This document shows, piece by piece, positions 1 through 7,646 of a stretch of DNA of 12,011 nt (the stretch's first letter is position 1; every line of letters begins with the position of its first letter). Position numbers and translations under genes: made by a program. The stretch covers positions 1-12,011 of the forward strand of contig JAFSBD010000058.1 of NCBI GenBank assembly GCA_017442025.1. Direction: 5' to 3'. The DNA comes from Clostridia bacterium (lineage in GTDB: Bacteria; Bacillota; Clostridia; Oscillospirales; QAKW01). The notes under the pieces are model-generated. The model saw nothing but the letters and a program-made list of their open reading frames with translations. It was not told the origin of the DNA and ran no database searches.

Positions 1-179
1 CGGAGCAAGCAATGATGAAGATCACTCCCGAGTTGAGGACCGAACGCTTTTTGCAAGTAGGCTCCTTCGCCTCCCAAGCGTTAAAACGGGGCGCAGATGA
101 TGGTCTGCTTGCAATCGGTGGTAAAAATGGAAGTGAAACGCTTTCATCCTGGTATGCAGGATGGGAGCGTTATTATTTT
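1..179 (+). promoter_or_regulatory. Isoleucine T-box leader of ileS (5' part outside window)
   Basis: This is a tRNA-sensing leader that lets ileS be transcribed when uncharged tRNA-Ile accumulates. The window opens in the 3' strand of Stem I. The sequence GAAGATCACTCCCGAG has the look of a specifier loop, with ATC (an Ile codon) at 21-23. An AGTAGG motif common after Stem I is at 56-61, inside a stem with arms at 43-49 and 76-82. The T-box bulge begins with TGGT at 119-122; its last base would pair with discriminator A73 of tRNA-Ile. The antiterminator A2 helix can be drawn as ATGGAAG (127-133) with CTTTCAT (141-147), and a two-pair A1 helix as GG (117-118) with CC (148-149). The 3' halves of both are also used by the terminator at 137-171, so the two folds exclude each other. 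Oddity: the conserved ACC after TGGN is replaced by AAA. The family assignment is firm by architecture; the amino acid is supported by the codon and by the downstream gene. Confidence 0.85.
137..179 (+). terminator. T-box attenuator terminator
   Basis: Arms 137-150 and 158-171 form a 14-pair stem (12 Watson-Crick pairs and two G-T) around the 7-base loop GGTATGC, followed by the T-rich stretch TATTATTTT. It should stop transcription before ileS when tRNA-Ile is charged. Its left arm contains the bases needed for the antiterminator (141-149), as expected for a T-box switch. The ileS Shine-Dalgarno (AAGGAG, 182-187) starts right after the T-run. Confidence 0.85.
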
Positions 180-198
180 GGAAGGAGAAAGTTGCGCG

Positions 199-3100
199 AT
201 GTATAACAGCGTATCCCCTAACCTCAATTTTGTTGAGGAAGAAAAGAAGATCGAAAAATTCTGGCAGGAGCAGAAAATTTTCGAAAAGAGCGTTGAAACC
301 AAAGCAGAAGGAACTCCCTATGTTTTCTACGACGGTCCGCCGACCGCCAATGGTAAGCCTCATATCGGCCACGTTCTGACCCGCGTTATCAAGGATATGA
401 TCCCCCGCTACCGCACCATGAAGGGGTGCATGGTCCCCCGCAAGGCAGGCTGGGATACCCATGGTCTGCCGGTTGAGCTGGAAGTGGAAAAAATGCTGGG
501 GCTGGATGGTAAGGAGCAGATCGAAGAATACGGTCTGGAGCCTTTCATTGGTTTTTGCAAGGAAAGCGTTTGGAAGTATAAGGGAATGTGGGAAGACTTT
601 TCCCGCACCGTTGGCTTCTGGGCTGATATGGATCACCCTTATGTTACCTATGATAATAACTTTATTGAATCGGAATGGTGGGCATTAAAGAAGATCTTTG
701 AAAAGAAGCTGCTTTATAAAGGCTTTAAGATCGTTCCCTATTGCCCTCGCTGCGGCACCCCCCTCTCCTCCCATGAGGTAGCCCAAGGCTATAAGGCGGT
801 CAAGGAGCGCAGCGCGGTTGTTCGCTTTAAGGTGCGCGGTGAGGACGCTTATTTCCTCGCCTGGACAACTACCCCCTGGACTCTGCCCAGCAACGTTGCC
901 CTTTGCGTCAACCCCAATGAGACCTATTGCAAGGTAAAGGCTGCAGACGGTTTTACCTATTATCTCGCAGAAGCATTGATGGAGAAGGTCCTCTCCAAGC
1001 TTGGCAATGAAGAGACCCCTGCCTATGAGGTTCTGGAATCCTATAAGGGCGCCGATCTGGAACGCAAAGAATATGAGCCGCTCTTTGATTTTGTTGGCCC
1101 CATCTGCGAAAAGCAGGGCAAAAAGGGCCACTACATTACTTGCGATAACTATGTTACCATGACCGACGGTACCGGCATCGTTCATATCGCTCCCGCCTTT
1201 GGTGAGGATGATGCGAACGTGGGCCGTAAATACGACCTGCCCTTTGTTCAGCTGGTCAACGGTAAGGGTGAACTGACCGAAGAGACTCCTTATGCCGGCC
1301 TCTTTGTTAAGGACGCTGACCCCAAGGTGCTGGTAGACTTGGATAAGGCCGGTCTGCTCTTTGATGCGCCCAAATTTGAGCATGATTATCCCTTCTGCTG
1401 GCGGTGCGATACTCCGCTGATCTATTACGCCCGCGAATCCTGGTTCATCAAGATGACCGATGTGCGGGAAGATCTGATCCGCAACAACAATACCATCAAC
1501 TGGATTCCCGAAAGCATCGGCAAGGGCCGCTTCGGCGACTGGCTGGAGAATGTTCAGGATTGGGGCATTTCCAGAAACCGCTATTGGGGAACTCCTTTGA
1601 ACATCTGGCAATGCGATTGCGGTCATCTCCATTCCATCGGCAGTATCGCCGAATTGAAGGAAATGAGCGATAATTGCCCTGAGGAGATCGAGCTTCACCG
1701 CCCGTTCATCGATGCCGTTACCATCAAGTGCCCCATCTGCGGCAAGGAAATGCATCGCGTGCCCGAGGTGATCGACTGCTGGTTTGATTCCGGCGCAATG
1801 CCCTTTGCCCAGCATCATTATCCCTTTGAGAATAAGGACCTTTTTGAGGCCCAATTCCCCGCCGACTTTATTTCCGAGGCGGTAGACCAGACCCGCGGTT
1901 GGTTCTATTCCCTGCTGGCCATCTCCACCTTGATCTTTAATAAGGCACCTTATAAGAATGTTATCGTTCTGGGCCATGTTCAGGATGAGAACGGCCAGAA
2001 AATGAGCAAATCCAAGGGCAACGCGGTTGATCCCTTTGATGCGCTCCAAACCTATGGTGCTGATGCGATCCGCTGGTATTTCTATACCAACTCTGCGCCC
2101 TGGTTGCCCAACCGTTTCCACGGCAAGGCTGTTACCGAAGGCCAAAGAAAGTTCATGGGTACTCTTTGGAATACCTATGCATTCTTTATCCTCTATGCAA
2201 ATATCGATCAGTTTGATGCCACCAAATATCATTTGGATGAATGCAAACTGACTGTCATGGATCGTTGGATCCTTTCCAAACTCAACACCATGGTCAAAGC
2301 GGTCGATACCAATCTGGAGAACTACCGCATCCCCGAAGCGGCAAGGGCATTGGAAAGCTTTGTGGACGATCTGAGCAACTGGTATGTCCGCCGCGGCAGA
2401 GAGCGCTATTGGGCGCCCGGCATGCCCGACGATAAGGTGGCTGCCTACATGACCCTTTATCACGCTTTGGTGGTAACCGCCAAGGCCGCCGCGCCCATGA
2501 TCCCCTTCATGGCGGAAAACATTTATCAGAACCTGGTTCGCTCTATCGATAAGGACGCCCCCGAAAGCATCCATCTTTGCGACTTCCCCATTGTGGATGA
2601 AAACCGCATCGATGCCGCTTTAGAAGCTGATATGGAAAAACTGCTCAATGTCGTTGTTCTGGGTCGTGCCGCAAGAAACGGCTCGGGCAGAAAGAACCGC
2701 CAGCCCTTGGCTTGCATGTATATCGAAAGTGCCGAGGCGTTGGGCGAGGAATTTATTGAGATCATCAAGGATGAGCTGAATGTCAAGGCCGTTTCCTTCA
2801 AGGAAAACCTCAGCGAGTTCATCAACTATGAGTTTAAGCCCCAGCTCAAGACCGTTGGCCCGAAATACGGCAAGCAATTGGGCGAGATCCGCACCGCTCT
2901 GGCAGAGATCGACGGCGCAGCCGCCAAAGCCGAGCTGGATGATTGCGGTGCTTTGATCCTGGATCTGCCCGGCGGGCAGGTTAAGCTGGAGACTGAGGAT
3001 CTGCTGATCAGCATCGCCCAGAAGGAAGGCTACTATACTGCCAAGGATAAGGGCTACACCGTTGTTTTGGACATTCAGCTGACCGATGCGCTGATCCGCG

Positions 3101-3351
3101 AAGGCTTCATCCGCGAGATCATCTCCAAGGTGCAGACCATGCGTAAGGATTCCGGCTTTGAGGTAATGGATCATATTGAGATCTATATCAGCGGTAACGA
3201 TAAGCTGATCGCCCTTCTGCAGGAGGATTTTGCAGAGGTGGCAGGCAACACCCTGGCCGATAAGCTGAACATCAACGAGACCGCGCCTGAATTCTCCAAG
3301 GATTGGGATATCAACGGCGAAAAGGTAACGCTCGGTGTGAAGAAAATCTAA
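199..3351 (+). CDS. ileS: Isoleucyl-tRNA synthetase
   Basis: This class I aminoacyl-tRNA synthetase charges tRNA-Ile with isoleucine in the cytosol and edits mischarged valine. The protein has 1050 residues. The HIGH signature is at 55-58 (within GKPHIGHVL) and KMSKS is at 601-605 (within GQKMSKSKGN). The CP1 editing insertion lies between them, including the TWTLPSN-type segment. Two zinc sites are visible: C182/C185 with C400/C403, and C472/C474 with C511/C514. The C-terminal half is the helical anticodon-binding region plus a long C-terminal extension. Length and zinc pattern resemble the long Thermus/eukaryote-like IleS clade rather than the roughly 940-residue E. coli type. The reading frame is open back to position 97, but ATG 199 is chosen because AAGGAG at 182-187 precedes it by 11 bases and upstream codons lie in the T-box leader. 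It is a single-gene unit under T-box control, ended by the hairpin at 3354-3393. Confidence 0.98.
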   Translation: MYNSVSPNLNFVEEEKKIEKFWQEQKIFEKSVETKAEGTPYVFYDGPPTANGKPHIGHVLTRVIKDMIPRYRTMKGCMVPRKAGWDTHGLPVELEVEKMLGLDGKEQIEEYGLEPFIGFCKESVWKYKGMWEDFSRTVGFWADMDHPYVTYDNNFIESEWWALKKIFEKKLLYKGFKIVPYCPRCGTPLSSHEVAQGYKAVKERSAVVRFKVRGEDAYFLAWTTTPWTLPSNVALCVNPNETYCKVKAADGFTYYLAEALMEKVLSKLGNEETPAYEVLESYKGADLERKEYEPLFDFVGPICEKQGKKGHYITCDNYVTMTDGTGIVHIAPAFGEDDANVGRKYDLPFVQLVNGKGELTEETPYAGLFVKDADPKVLVDLDKAGLLFDAPKFEHDYPFCWRCDTPLIYYARESWFIKMTDVREDLIRNNNTINWIPESIGKGRFGDWLENVQDWGISRNRYWGTPLNIWQCDCGHLHSIGSIAELKEMSDNCPEEIELHRPFIDAVTIKCPICGKEMHRVPEVIDCWFDSGAMPFAQHHYPFENKDLFEAQFPADFISEAVDQTRGWFYSLLAISTLIFNKAPYKNVIVLGHVQDENGQKMSKSKGNAVDPFDALQTYGADAIRWYFYTNSAPWLPNRFHGKAVTEGQRKFMGTLWNTYAFFILYANIDQFDATKYHLDECKLTVMDRWILSKLNTMVKAVDTNLENYRIPEAARALESFVDDLSNWYVRRGRERYWAPGMPDDKVAAYMTLYHALVVTAKAAAPMIPFMAENIYQNLVRSIDKDAPESIHLCDFPIVDENRIDAALEADMEKLLNVVVLGRAARNGSGRKNRQPLACMYIESAEALGEEFIEIIKDELNVKAVSFKENLSEFINYEFKPQLKTVGPKYGKQLGEIRTALAEIDGAAAKAELDDCGALILDLPGGQVKLETEDLLISIAQKEGYYTAKDKGYTVVLDIQLTDALIREGFIREIISKVQTMRKDSGFEVMDHIEIYISGNDKLIALLQEDFAEVAGNTLADKLNINETAPEFSKDWDINGEKVTLGVKKI

Positions 3352-3353
3352 CT

Positions 3354-3393
3354 AAAAAAGAACGGAACAAGCAAGCTTGTTCCGTTCTTTTTT
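3354..3393. terminator. Bidirectional terminator between ileS and copZ
   Basis: Arms 3354-3372 and 3375-3393 are exact reverse complements of 19 bases, with an A-run at one end and a T-run at the other. The hairpin therefore works as an intrinsic terminator for ileS on the + strand and for copA-copZ on the minus strand. The copZ stop codon (3392-3394) overlaps its right arm. Confidence 0.93.
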
Positions 3394-3592
3394 ATTCTAC
3401 ATCAAATCCCAGATCGTCGATCGCATCAATTGCCTTCTGCTTCATGGCAGGTTCCGCGACAAAGGAAACCGACTTTTCTGCGAGGTTGATCTCCACCTCG
3501 GTAATTCCTTCCATCGCTTCCAGCGCACTTTTAATACTCCCCACACAGTGCATACACATCATACCGGGCACCTTTAAAGTAAACTTTTCCAT
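3392..3592 (-). CDS. copZ: Copper chaperone, CopZ-like heavy-metal-associated domain protein
   Basis: This small cytosolic copper carrier has 66 residues and consists of one heavy-metal-associated (HMA) ferredoxin-like domain. The metal site is the CxxC motif C13-M-H-C16 in a GMMCMHC context. The rest follows the family pattern, with the beta-strand NLAEKSVSF and a C-terminal LGFDVE. It should bind Cu(I) and pass it to the HMA domain or the entry site of the CopA pump next door. It starts one base after the copA stop codon, and its Shine-Dalgarno AAGGAG lies inside the last copA codons, so the two are co-transcribed and probably translationally linked. Metal specificity for copper is inferred from the partner pump; the HMA fold alone would not exclude another soft metal. 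Confidence 0.93.
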   Translation of the reverse strand: MEKFTLKVPGMMCMHCVGSIKSALEAMEGITEVEINLAEKSVSFVAEPAMKQKAIDAIDDLGFDVE

Positions 3593-3593
3593 C

Positions 3594-5819
3594 TTATTTC
3601 TCCTTCATTTTAAATCGTTTTAAACGCAATGCGTTGGTCAAAACCGAAACCGACGACAAAGACATCGCCGCCGCACCCAGCATGGGGTTCAAAAGCGGCC
3701 CGCCAAAGAGATAGAGCAACCCGGCCGCCACCGGAATTCCAAGGGTATTATATCCGAAGGCCCAAAAGAGGTTTTGGCGAATGTTGCGGATCGTTTGGCG
3801 GGAAAGCTCCATCGCGGTTGGAACAGCCGAAAGGGCACCATGCATCAAAACAACATCCGCAGAATTCATGGCAATATCCGTTCCCGATCCGATCGCTATT
3901 CCCACATCAGCGGTGGCCAGCGCGGGCGCATCGTTGATACCATCCCCAACCATAGCGACCCGTTTTCCCTCGGCCTGCAGATCCTTAATTACATTCATCT
4001 TATCGCCGGGCAATACCTCGGCATAAACCTTCGTGATTCCCGCCTGCTTTGCGATCGCCTCGGCGGTGCGTTTGGCATCCCCCGTTAGCATCACAACCTC
4101 GATCCCTCGTTGACGAAGGGCATAAACCGCATCGGCACTATCTTCCTTCAAGGTATCTGCAATGGCGGCAATGGCGGCAGGTTTTCCGTCGATCACCAAA
4201 AAGACAGGGGTTTTCCCCTCTTCTTCCAATTGATCAAGATCATTCTGCAAAACCGAAAAATCGATGGCATGCTCCTTCATCATCCGCGCATTACCCGCGA
4301 GGATCTCCTGCCCATCGATATGAGCGGCTACGCCGCGGCCGACCAATGCCTCAAAACCTACTGGTTCTAAAATGGTCAAATTTTCTCTTTCAGCTTGTTC
4401 CACGATCGCACGGCCCAAAGGATGCTCTGATGAGCGCTCCGCCGAAGCAAGCAAGGTCAAAACCCTTTCCCGGGAAAATCCTGCGTTCAAAATCAAGTTT
4501 GTCAGCATCGGCTTGCCGCAGGTCAGGGTACCGGTCTTATCCAAAACAACGGTATCGATCCGATGAAGATGCTCCACCGCTTCGCCGTTTTTAAAAAGAA
4601 CACCGTATTCTGCGCCTTTTCCAATTCCGACCATAATGGCCGTCGGCGTTGCCAAACCCAAAGCGCAGGGGCATGCGATTACCAAAACCGAAACCAGGAT
4701 CGAAAGGCAAAAGCCCCAGCTTTGCCCGCCCAACTTCCAGGCAACCGCCGCAATCAGCGCGATTGCCATCACCGCAGGAACAAAGTAACCCGAAACAATA
4801 TCGGCCAATCGAGCAATCGGTGCTTTGGTTCCTTGCGCCTCCTCCACCATACGGATCATATTTCCAAGGGCCGTATCTTCCCCAACCGAGGAGATCTTGG
4901 CATGAAGAACCCCCACTTGATTGATAGAGCCTGCATAAACTTGAGCGCCCTCGGCTTTATCGATCGGCAGGCTTTCGCCGGTGAGCATCGATTCATCCAC
5001 CGAGGATTGCCCACCGATAACAACACCGTCCGCAGGGATTCTTGTTCCCGGCTTGATGATCAGAATATCGGTCTCCAATAGCTTGGAGGTGGGAACCTCC
5101 AGCTCGTTCCCGTCCCGCAGGACAAAGGTGGTCTTGGGCACCAATTTCATCAGGCTTTGGATCGCCTGGGAGGTTTTCCCTTTGGAGATGGATTCCAAGG
5201 TCTTGCCCAGCAAAATCAGAGTGATTATCACCCCTACCGACTCAAAATACAGTTCGTGAACACCATGGAGATCTCCTTGGGCAATTCGCACCAAGGAATA
5301 AACGCTATAGCCAAAGGAGGCAGTTGTTCCGATGGCGATCAGACTATCCATATTGGGGCTGCCCCGAAAGAGCGAGGAATAACCCACCGCATAAAACCGC
5401 CAACCGACCACCATCGTTGCCATCGCCAGCACCATCTGCACCAAAGCATAGGTCAGCGGTTGATGGTTGGGCGCTAAAAAAAGCGGGACCGGCAGGCCGA
5501 TCATGGGGCCCATGGCAAGATAAAAGAGCGGGAGCGCAAAGCAAGCCGAAAGGATCAGCTTGCGGCGCATTTTCCGCACCTTCAAGATGTTTTTATCGGT
5601 GTTTTCTGCATTTTTCTTATGAGGGGTTGCGCCGAAGCCCGCCCGCTCCACCGCAGCGATGATTTTTGGAAAGGCATCATTGGAGGCTTCAACACTCAGC
5701 CGCTCGGCGGCAAGGTTGACCGTTGCCTGCTCCACTCCCTCAATTTTTCGGGCAACCCGCTCGATCCGCGCCGCGCAGGCGGCGCAGGTCATCCCCGATA
5801 TATCAAATTCTTTTTTCAA
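3594..5819 (-). CDS. copA: Copper-exporting P1B-type ATPase CopA
   Basis: This membrane pump couples ATP hydrolysis to Cu(I) export from the cytosol. It has 741 residues, with a single N-terminal HMA domain (GMTCAAC, metal cysteines C12 and C15). The transmembrane region begins near residue 88. The actuator domain has TGE at 280-282. The ion-channel motif CPC is at 383-385, the phosphorylated D427 lies in DKTGT, the P1B signature HP is at 466-467, and the hinge motif GDGIND is at 625-630. Y690-N691 and MSLSS (719-723) near the C-terminus are the extra Cu(I)-ATPase signatures, favouring Cu(I) over Zn/Cd. The start codon is TTG, supported by an almost perfect Shine-Dalgarno (5824-5835). A sigma-A promoter lies at 5846-5873. 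No CsoR, CopY or CueR-type regulator gene is present in this window, so any copper regulator must be elsewhere. Confidence 0.97.
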   Translation of the reverse strand: MKKEFDISGMTCAACAARIERVARKIEGVEQATVNLAAERLSVEASNDAFPKIIAAVERAGFGATPHKKNAENTDKNILKVRKMRRKLILSACFALPLFYLAMGPMIGLPVPLFLAPNHQPLTYALVQMVLAMATMVVGWRFYAVGYSSLFRGSPNMDSLIAIGTTASFGYSVYSLVRIAQGDLHGVHELYFESVGVIITLILLGKTLESISKGKTSQAIQSLMKLVPKTTFVLRDGNELEVPTSKLLETDILIIKPGTRIPADGVVIGGQSSVDESMLTGESLPIDKAEGAQVYAGSINQVGVLHAKISSVGEDTALGNMIRMVEEAQGTKAPIARLADIVSGYFVPAVMAIALIAAVAWKLGGQSWGFCLSILVSVLVIACPCALGLATPTAIMVGIGKGAEYGVLFKNGEAVEHLHRIDTVVLDKTGTLTCGKPMLTNLILNAGFSRERVLTLLASAERSSEHPLGRAIVEQAERENLTILEPVGFEALVGRGVAAHIDGQEILAGNARMMKEHAIDFSVLQNDLDQLEEEGKTPVFLVIDGKPAAIAAIADTLKEDSADAVYALRQRGIEVVMLTGDAKRTAEAIAKQAGITKVYAEVLPGDKMNVIKDLQAEGKRVAMVGDGINDAPALATADVGIAIGSGTDIAMNSADVVLMHGALSAVPTAMELSRQTIRNIRQNLFWAFGYNTLGIPVAAGLLYLFGGPLLNPMLGAAAMSLSSVSVLTNALRLKRFKMKEK

Positions 5820-5823
5820 AATA

Positions 5824-5835
5824 GATCACCTCTTT
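5824..5835 (-). promoter_or_regulatory. Extended ribosome binding site fixing the TTG start of copA
   Basis: On the minus strand this reads AAAGAGGTGATC, matching 11 of 12 bases of the full anti-16S complement AAGGAGGTGATC. The GAGG core ends 9 bases before TTG at 5819-5817. No ATG competes nearby, and the first residues after TTG (KKEFDISGMTC) are exactly the start of the HMA domain, so TTG is the real start. Confidence 0.85.
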
Positions 5836-5845
5836 TTACACATAT

Positions 5846-5873
5846 ATTATAACACTTCTTTCTTTATTTTCAA
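5846..5873 (-). promoter_or_regulatory. Sigma-A promoter of copA-copZ
   Basis: On the minus strand, TTGAAA (5873-5868) and TATAAT (5851-5846) are separated by 16 bases. The start of transcription would fall near 5837-5839, giving a leader of only about 20 bases made up largely of the Shine-Dalgarno. I find no clear CsoR-like or CopY-like operator (TACAnnTGTA) over it. Confidence 0.75.
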
Positions 5874-5875
5874 AT

Positions 5876-5906
5876 AAAAAATGCACCGCAACGCAGTGCA
5901 TTTTTT
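5876..5906 (-). terminator. Terminator after the CapA-family gene
   Basis: Arms 5876-5886 and 5896-5906 (AAAAAATGCAC / GTGCATTTTTT) are exact reverse complements around a 9-base loop. On the minus strand the stem is followed by TTTTTTATTT, directly downstream of the stop codon of the lipoprotein gene at 5908. It separates that gene from the copA promoter, which begins only a few bases further on. Confidence 0.88.
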
Positions 5907-5907
5907 A

Positions 5908-7050
5908 TTAATCCAATTTCAAATATGCGGCATCAATCGTTTCTTCTGCAAGATTTTTAAAGTAATTATAGGAAACATCCACAGCGTGGTCATGGCCAAG
6001 CTGCTCAGTATAATTACGGAAAGGAATGACGCGGATATTGGAGAATCCCGCCTCATATTGGTTGATCAACGGTTCAAACCGAACGTTTTCAATGGATTTT
6101 TCTTCACCCTTTAAAACAAAATCAAATTTGATCGCTCCGCCCATCATATTATAGGGGCCCTTCTGGGCGGAGATGAAATTGCCCAAGGAATAAATAACCA
6201 GGGTATCATCGATATATTCCACCGGCTGGATGGTATGGGAATGGGTACCGACGATGACATCGCAGCCTGCATCCGCTAAAATCTTCGCGCTATCCTTTTG
6301 GATCTTATTGGGTTGGGTTGCACCCTCATCGCCCCAATGGACGCAGAAAACAACAAAATCTGCCATCCCCTTGGCTCTTTCAACCGCCTCAACCATTCCC
6401 TTGTAATCATTGCTGATATCCGCAACAGGGACATAATATTCGCTATCCGAAGGCAGCGAAAGACCGTTGGTATGGAAGGTATAATTAATAAAAGCAAGCT
6501 TGATCCCATTCTTTTCCAAAACGGTGATGATCTCTTCCCCTTTTTTATACATTCCGATGGCGGTTACCTCAGGATGGGAGTCAAAAAACGCAAGGGTATT
6601 ACGTACACCTTTCTCCCCTTTATCAAAGGCATGGTTGGTCGCCAAGGAAAAAACATCAAAGCCCAAGTCGATCATATCCCTGCCCAATTCTTGAGGCGAA
6701 TTAAACTGGGGATAGGAGGAAACACCGATCTCGGTTCCGCCAAGCACCGTTTCCTGATTGATATAGGCAATATCGGCGCTTTCGATATCACCGCGCATCT
6801 GCTCATACATCGGCAGGAAATTATAACCATCCCCCGATGCATGCTTTTCCGCCTGCCAATAAACGCAGTTATGGATCAGATTATCGCCGACGCCAAAGAA
6901 AGAGGCTCTTTTTTCAACGATGGGTTCGGGTTCGGGTTGTCGCTGGGTTTCTTGCTGCGGAGCATCCGGTTGCTCCACAGGCGCAGAATGACACCCTCCA
7001 AGCATTGATAAGATAAAAATGAACACTAAAAATATCGAAATTTTTTTCAT
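5908..7050 (-). CDS. CapA/PgsA-family lipoprotein (metallophosphatase-like fold)
   Basis: The protein has 380 residues. Residues 1-20 form a lipoprotein signal ending in the lipobox LGGC with C20 as the lipidated residue, so it should sit on the outer face of the membrane. A Pro/Gln/Glu-rich linker covers about 23-46. The CapA domain (PF09587 type) follows, with its usual motif series: GD at 55-56, NQE 98-100, NH 139-140, HWG 238-240, GTHSH 268-272 and SLGNF 288-292. The Asp, Asn and His residues match the metal-binding set of calcineurin-like phosphoesterases. CapA proteins are best known from poly-gamma-glutamate capsule synthesis, but there is no capB or capC homologue here, so its substrate is unknown; a role in the envelope is inference. 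The start is supported by AAAGGAGGGGAT at 7056-7066. It ends at the terminator 5876-5906. Confidence 0.9.
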   Translation of the reverse strand: MKKISIFLVFIFILSMLGGCHSAPVEQPDAPQQETQRQPEPEPIVEKRASFFGVGDNLIHNCVYWQAEKHASGDGYNFLPMYEQMRGDIESADIAYINQETVLGGTEIGVSSYPQFNSPQELGRDMIDLGFDVFSLATNHAFDKGEKGVRNTLAFFDSHPEVTAIGMYKKGEEIITVLEKNGIKLAFINYTFHTNGLSLPSDSEYYVPVADISNDYKGMVEAVERAKGMADFVVFCVHWGDEGATQPNKIQKDSAKILADAGCDVIVGTHSHTIQPVEYIDDTLVIYSLGNFISAQKGPYNMMGGAIKFDFVLKGEEKSIENVRFEPLINQYEAGFSNIRVIPFRNYTEQLGHDHAVDVSYNYFKNLAEETIDAAYLKLD

Positions 7051-7071
7051 TTAAATCCCCTCCTTTTATCA

Positions 7072-7100
7072 AGTATAGCAAAGCCAAACTAAAAAATCAA
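7072..7100 (-). promoter_or_regulatory. Possible sigma-A promoter of the CapA-family gene
   Basis: On the minus strand TTGATT (7100-7095) and TATACT (7077-7072) are 17 bases apart. The -35 box overlaps the stop codon of the glycosylase gene. The predicted transcript would begin near 7065, at the edge of the Shine-Dalgarno, which is tight. No terminator separates the two genes, so readthrough from upstream is an alternative source of transcript. Confidence 0.4.
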
Positions 7101-7576
7101 TCCTCGGCAATGTTTTTCCAAACGTCAATCAGCCGTTCAAGGCTCCAAGCGGCATTGGCGGGCGAGGTAGACGGAAGAACCCGCGCCTCTCTTCCGACCT
7201 TAGGATAAATATAGCGATCATAGAGCTTTTTGGCCGCACCGCCGTTGACATATATTTTTTCAACAGCGCTTTCTGCTAAAATAGGCGCAATATCATTGGC
7301 GATTACATTCCGAATGGATTGATCGGCGCTCCCTTCAATATCGCAAGCGGCGATCACATCCCAAACAGCCACCTTATTTTCAAGCAGAAACGCTTTTTTC
7401 TCTTCAATCGTTTCAGGCGTTGCTCCGCCGAAAACCGCCGCCAAAACCTTCCAAAATCGGTTTTGGGGATGGCCATAGAAAAAGCAAGTTTCTCTGGATT
7501 TCACCGAAGGGAAACTACCTAAGATCAAAATTTTTGATTCCTTATTATATATAGGTTCGATGGGATGATTTATCAT
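7097..7576 (-). CDS. DNA glycosylase of the uracil-DNA glycosylase superfamily, family 6 (hypoxanthine-DNA glycosylase) type
   Basis: This cytosolic base-excision repair enzyme is predicted to remove deaminated bases (hypoxanthine, possibly uracil) from DNA. The protein has 159 residues. The first superfamily motif is LGSFPS (19-24), and GHPQNRFW (35-42) carries the Asn typical of this family's active site. The second motif is STSPAN (136-141), close to the SPSPAN or STSPAN form seen in relatives. The frame is open to 7651, but ATG 7576 is chosen because GGAGG (7582-7586) lies 5 bases upstream and the extra residues would run through two hairpins and look non-conserved. The gene follows rpsU across a terminator and probably depends on readthrough. 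Assignment to the UDG superfamily is firm; the exact substrate is inferred from motif resemblance. Confidence 0.87.
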   Translation of the reverse strand: MINHPIEPIYNKESKILILGSFPSVKSRETCFFYGHPQNRFWKVLAAVFGGATPETIEEKKAFLLENKVAVWDVIAACDIEGSADQSIRNVIANDIAPILAESAVEKIYVNGGAAKKLYDRYIYPKVGREARVLPSTSPANAAWSLERLIDVWKNIAED

Positions 7577-7586
7577 ACATACCTCC

Positions 7587-7621
7587 AAAAAATGAAAGCC
7601 CGCATTCATTTGAATGCGGGC
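7587..7621 (-). terminator. rpsU terminator / possible attenuator ahead of the glycosylase gene
   Basis: Arms 7598-7608 and 7611-7621 are exact 11-base reverse complements (GCCCGCATTCA type) with a tight loop. On the minus strand they are followed by TTTCATTTTTT (7597-7587). The T-run runs directly into the GGAGG of the glycosylase gene, so this terminator ends rpsU and gates expression of the next gene. Confidence 0.9.
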
Positions 7622-7624
7622 ATC

Positions 7625-7646
7625 GCTTTTGAGAGTATTCAAAAGC
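7625..7646 (-). other. Second hairpin in the rpsU-glycosylase spacer
   Basis: GCTTTTGA (7625-7632) and TCAAAAGC (7639-7646) are exact 8-base reverse complements around a 6-base loop. It lies between the rpsU stop and the terminator hairpin, three bases from the latter. There is no T-run behind it, so it is not itself a terminator; it could stabilise the rpsU mRNA 3' end or modulate the terminator. Confidence 0.6.

Noticed and set aside
97..198. Upstream in-frame extension of ileS to ATG 97
   Set aside because: It would translate the T-box and terminator; ATG 199 has a proper Shine-Dalgarno and gives the normal IleS N-terminus.
685..2574. A 629-codon open frame on the minus strand, antisense to ileS
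   Set aside because: It lies wholly within ileS, shows no recognisable domain or plausible ribosome binding site, and is explained by the codon bias of ileS leaving few stops on the other strand.
5820..5875. CopY- or CsoR-type operator at the copA promoter
   Set aside because: No TACAnnTGTA box and no G/C-rich CsoR-like inverted repeat is found; the AT-rich near-repeats around the -10 box are not true inverted repeats.
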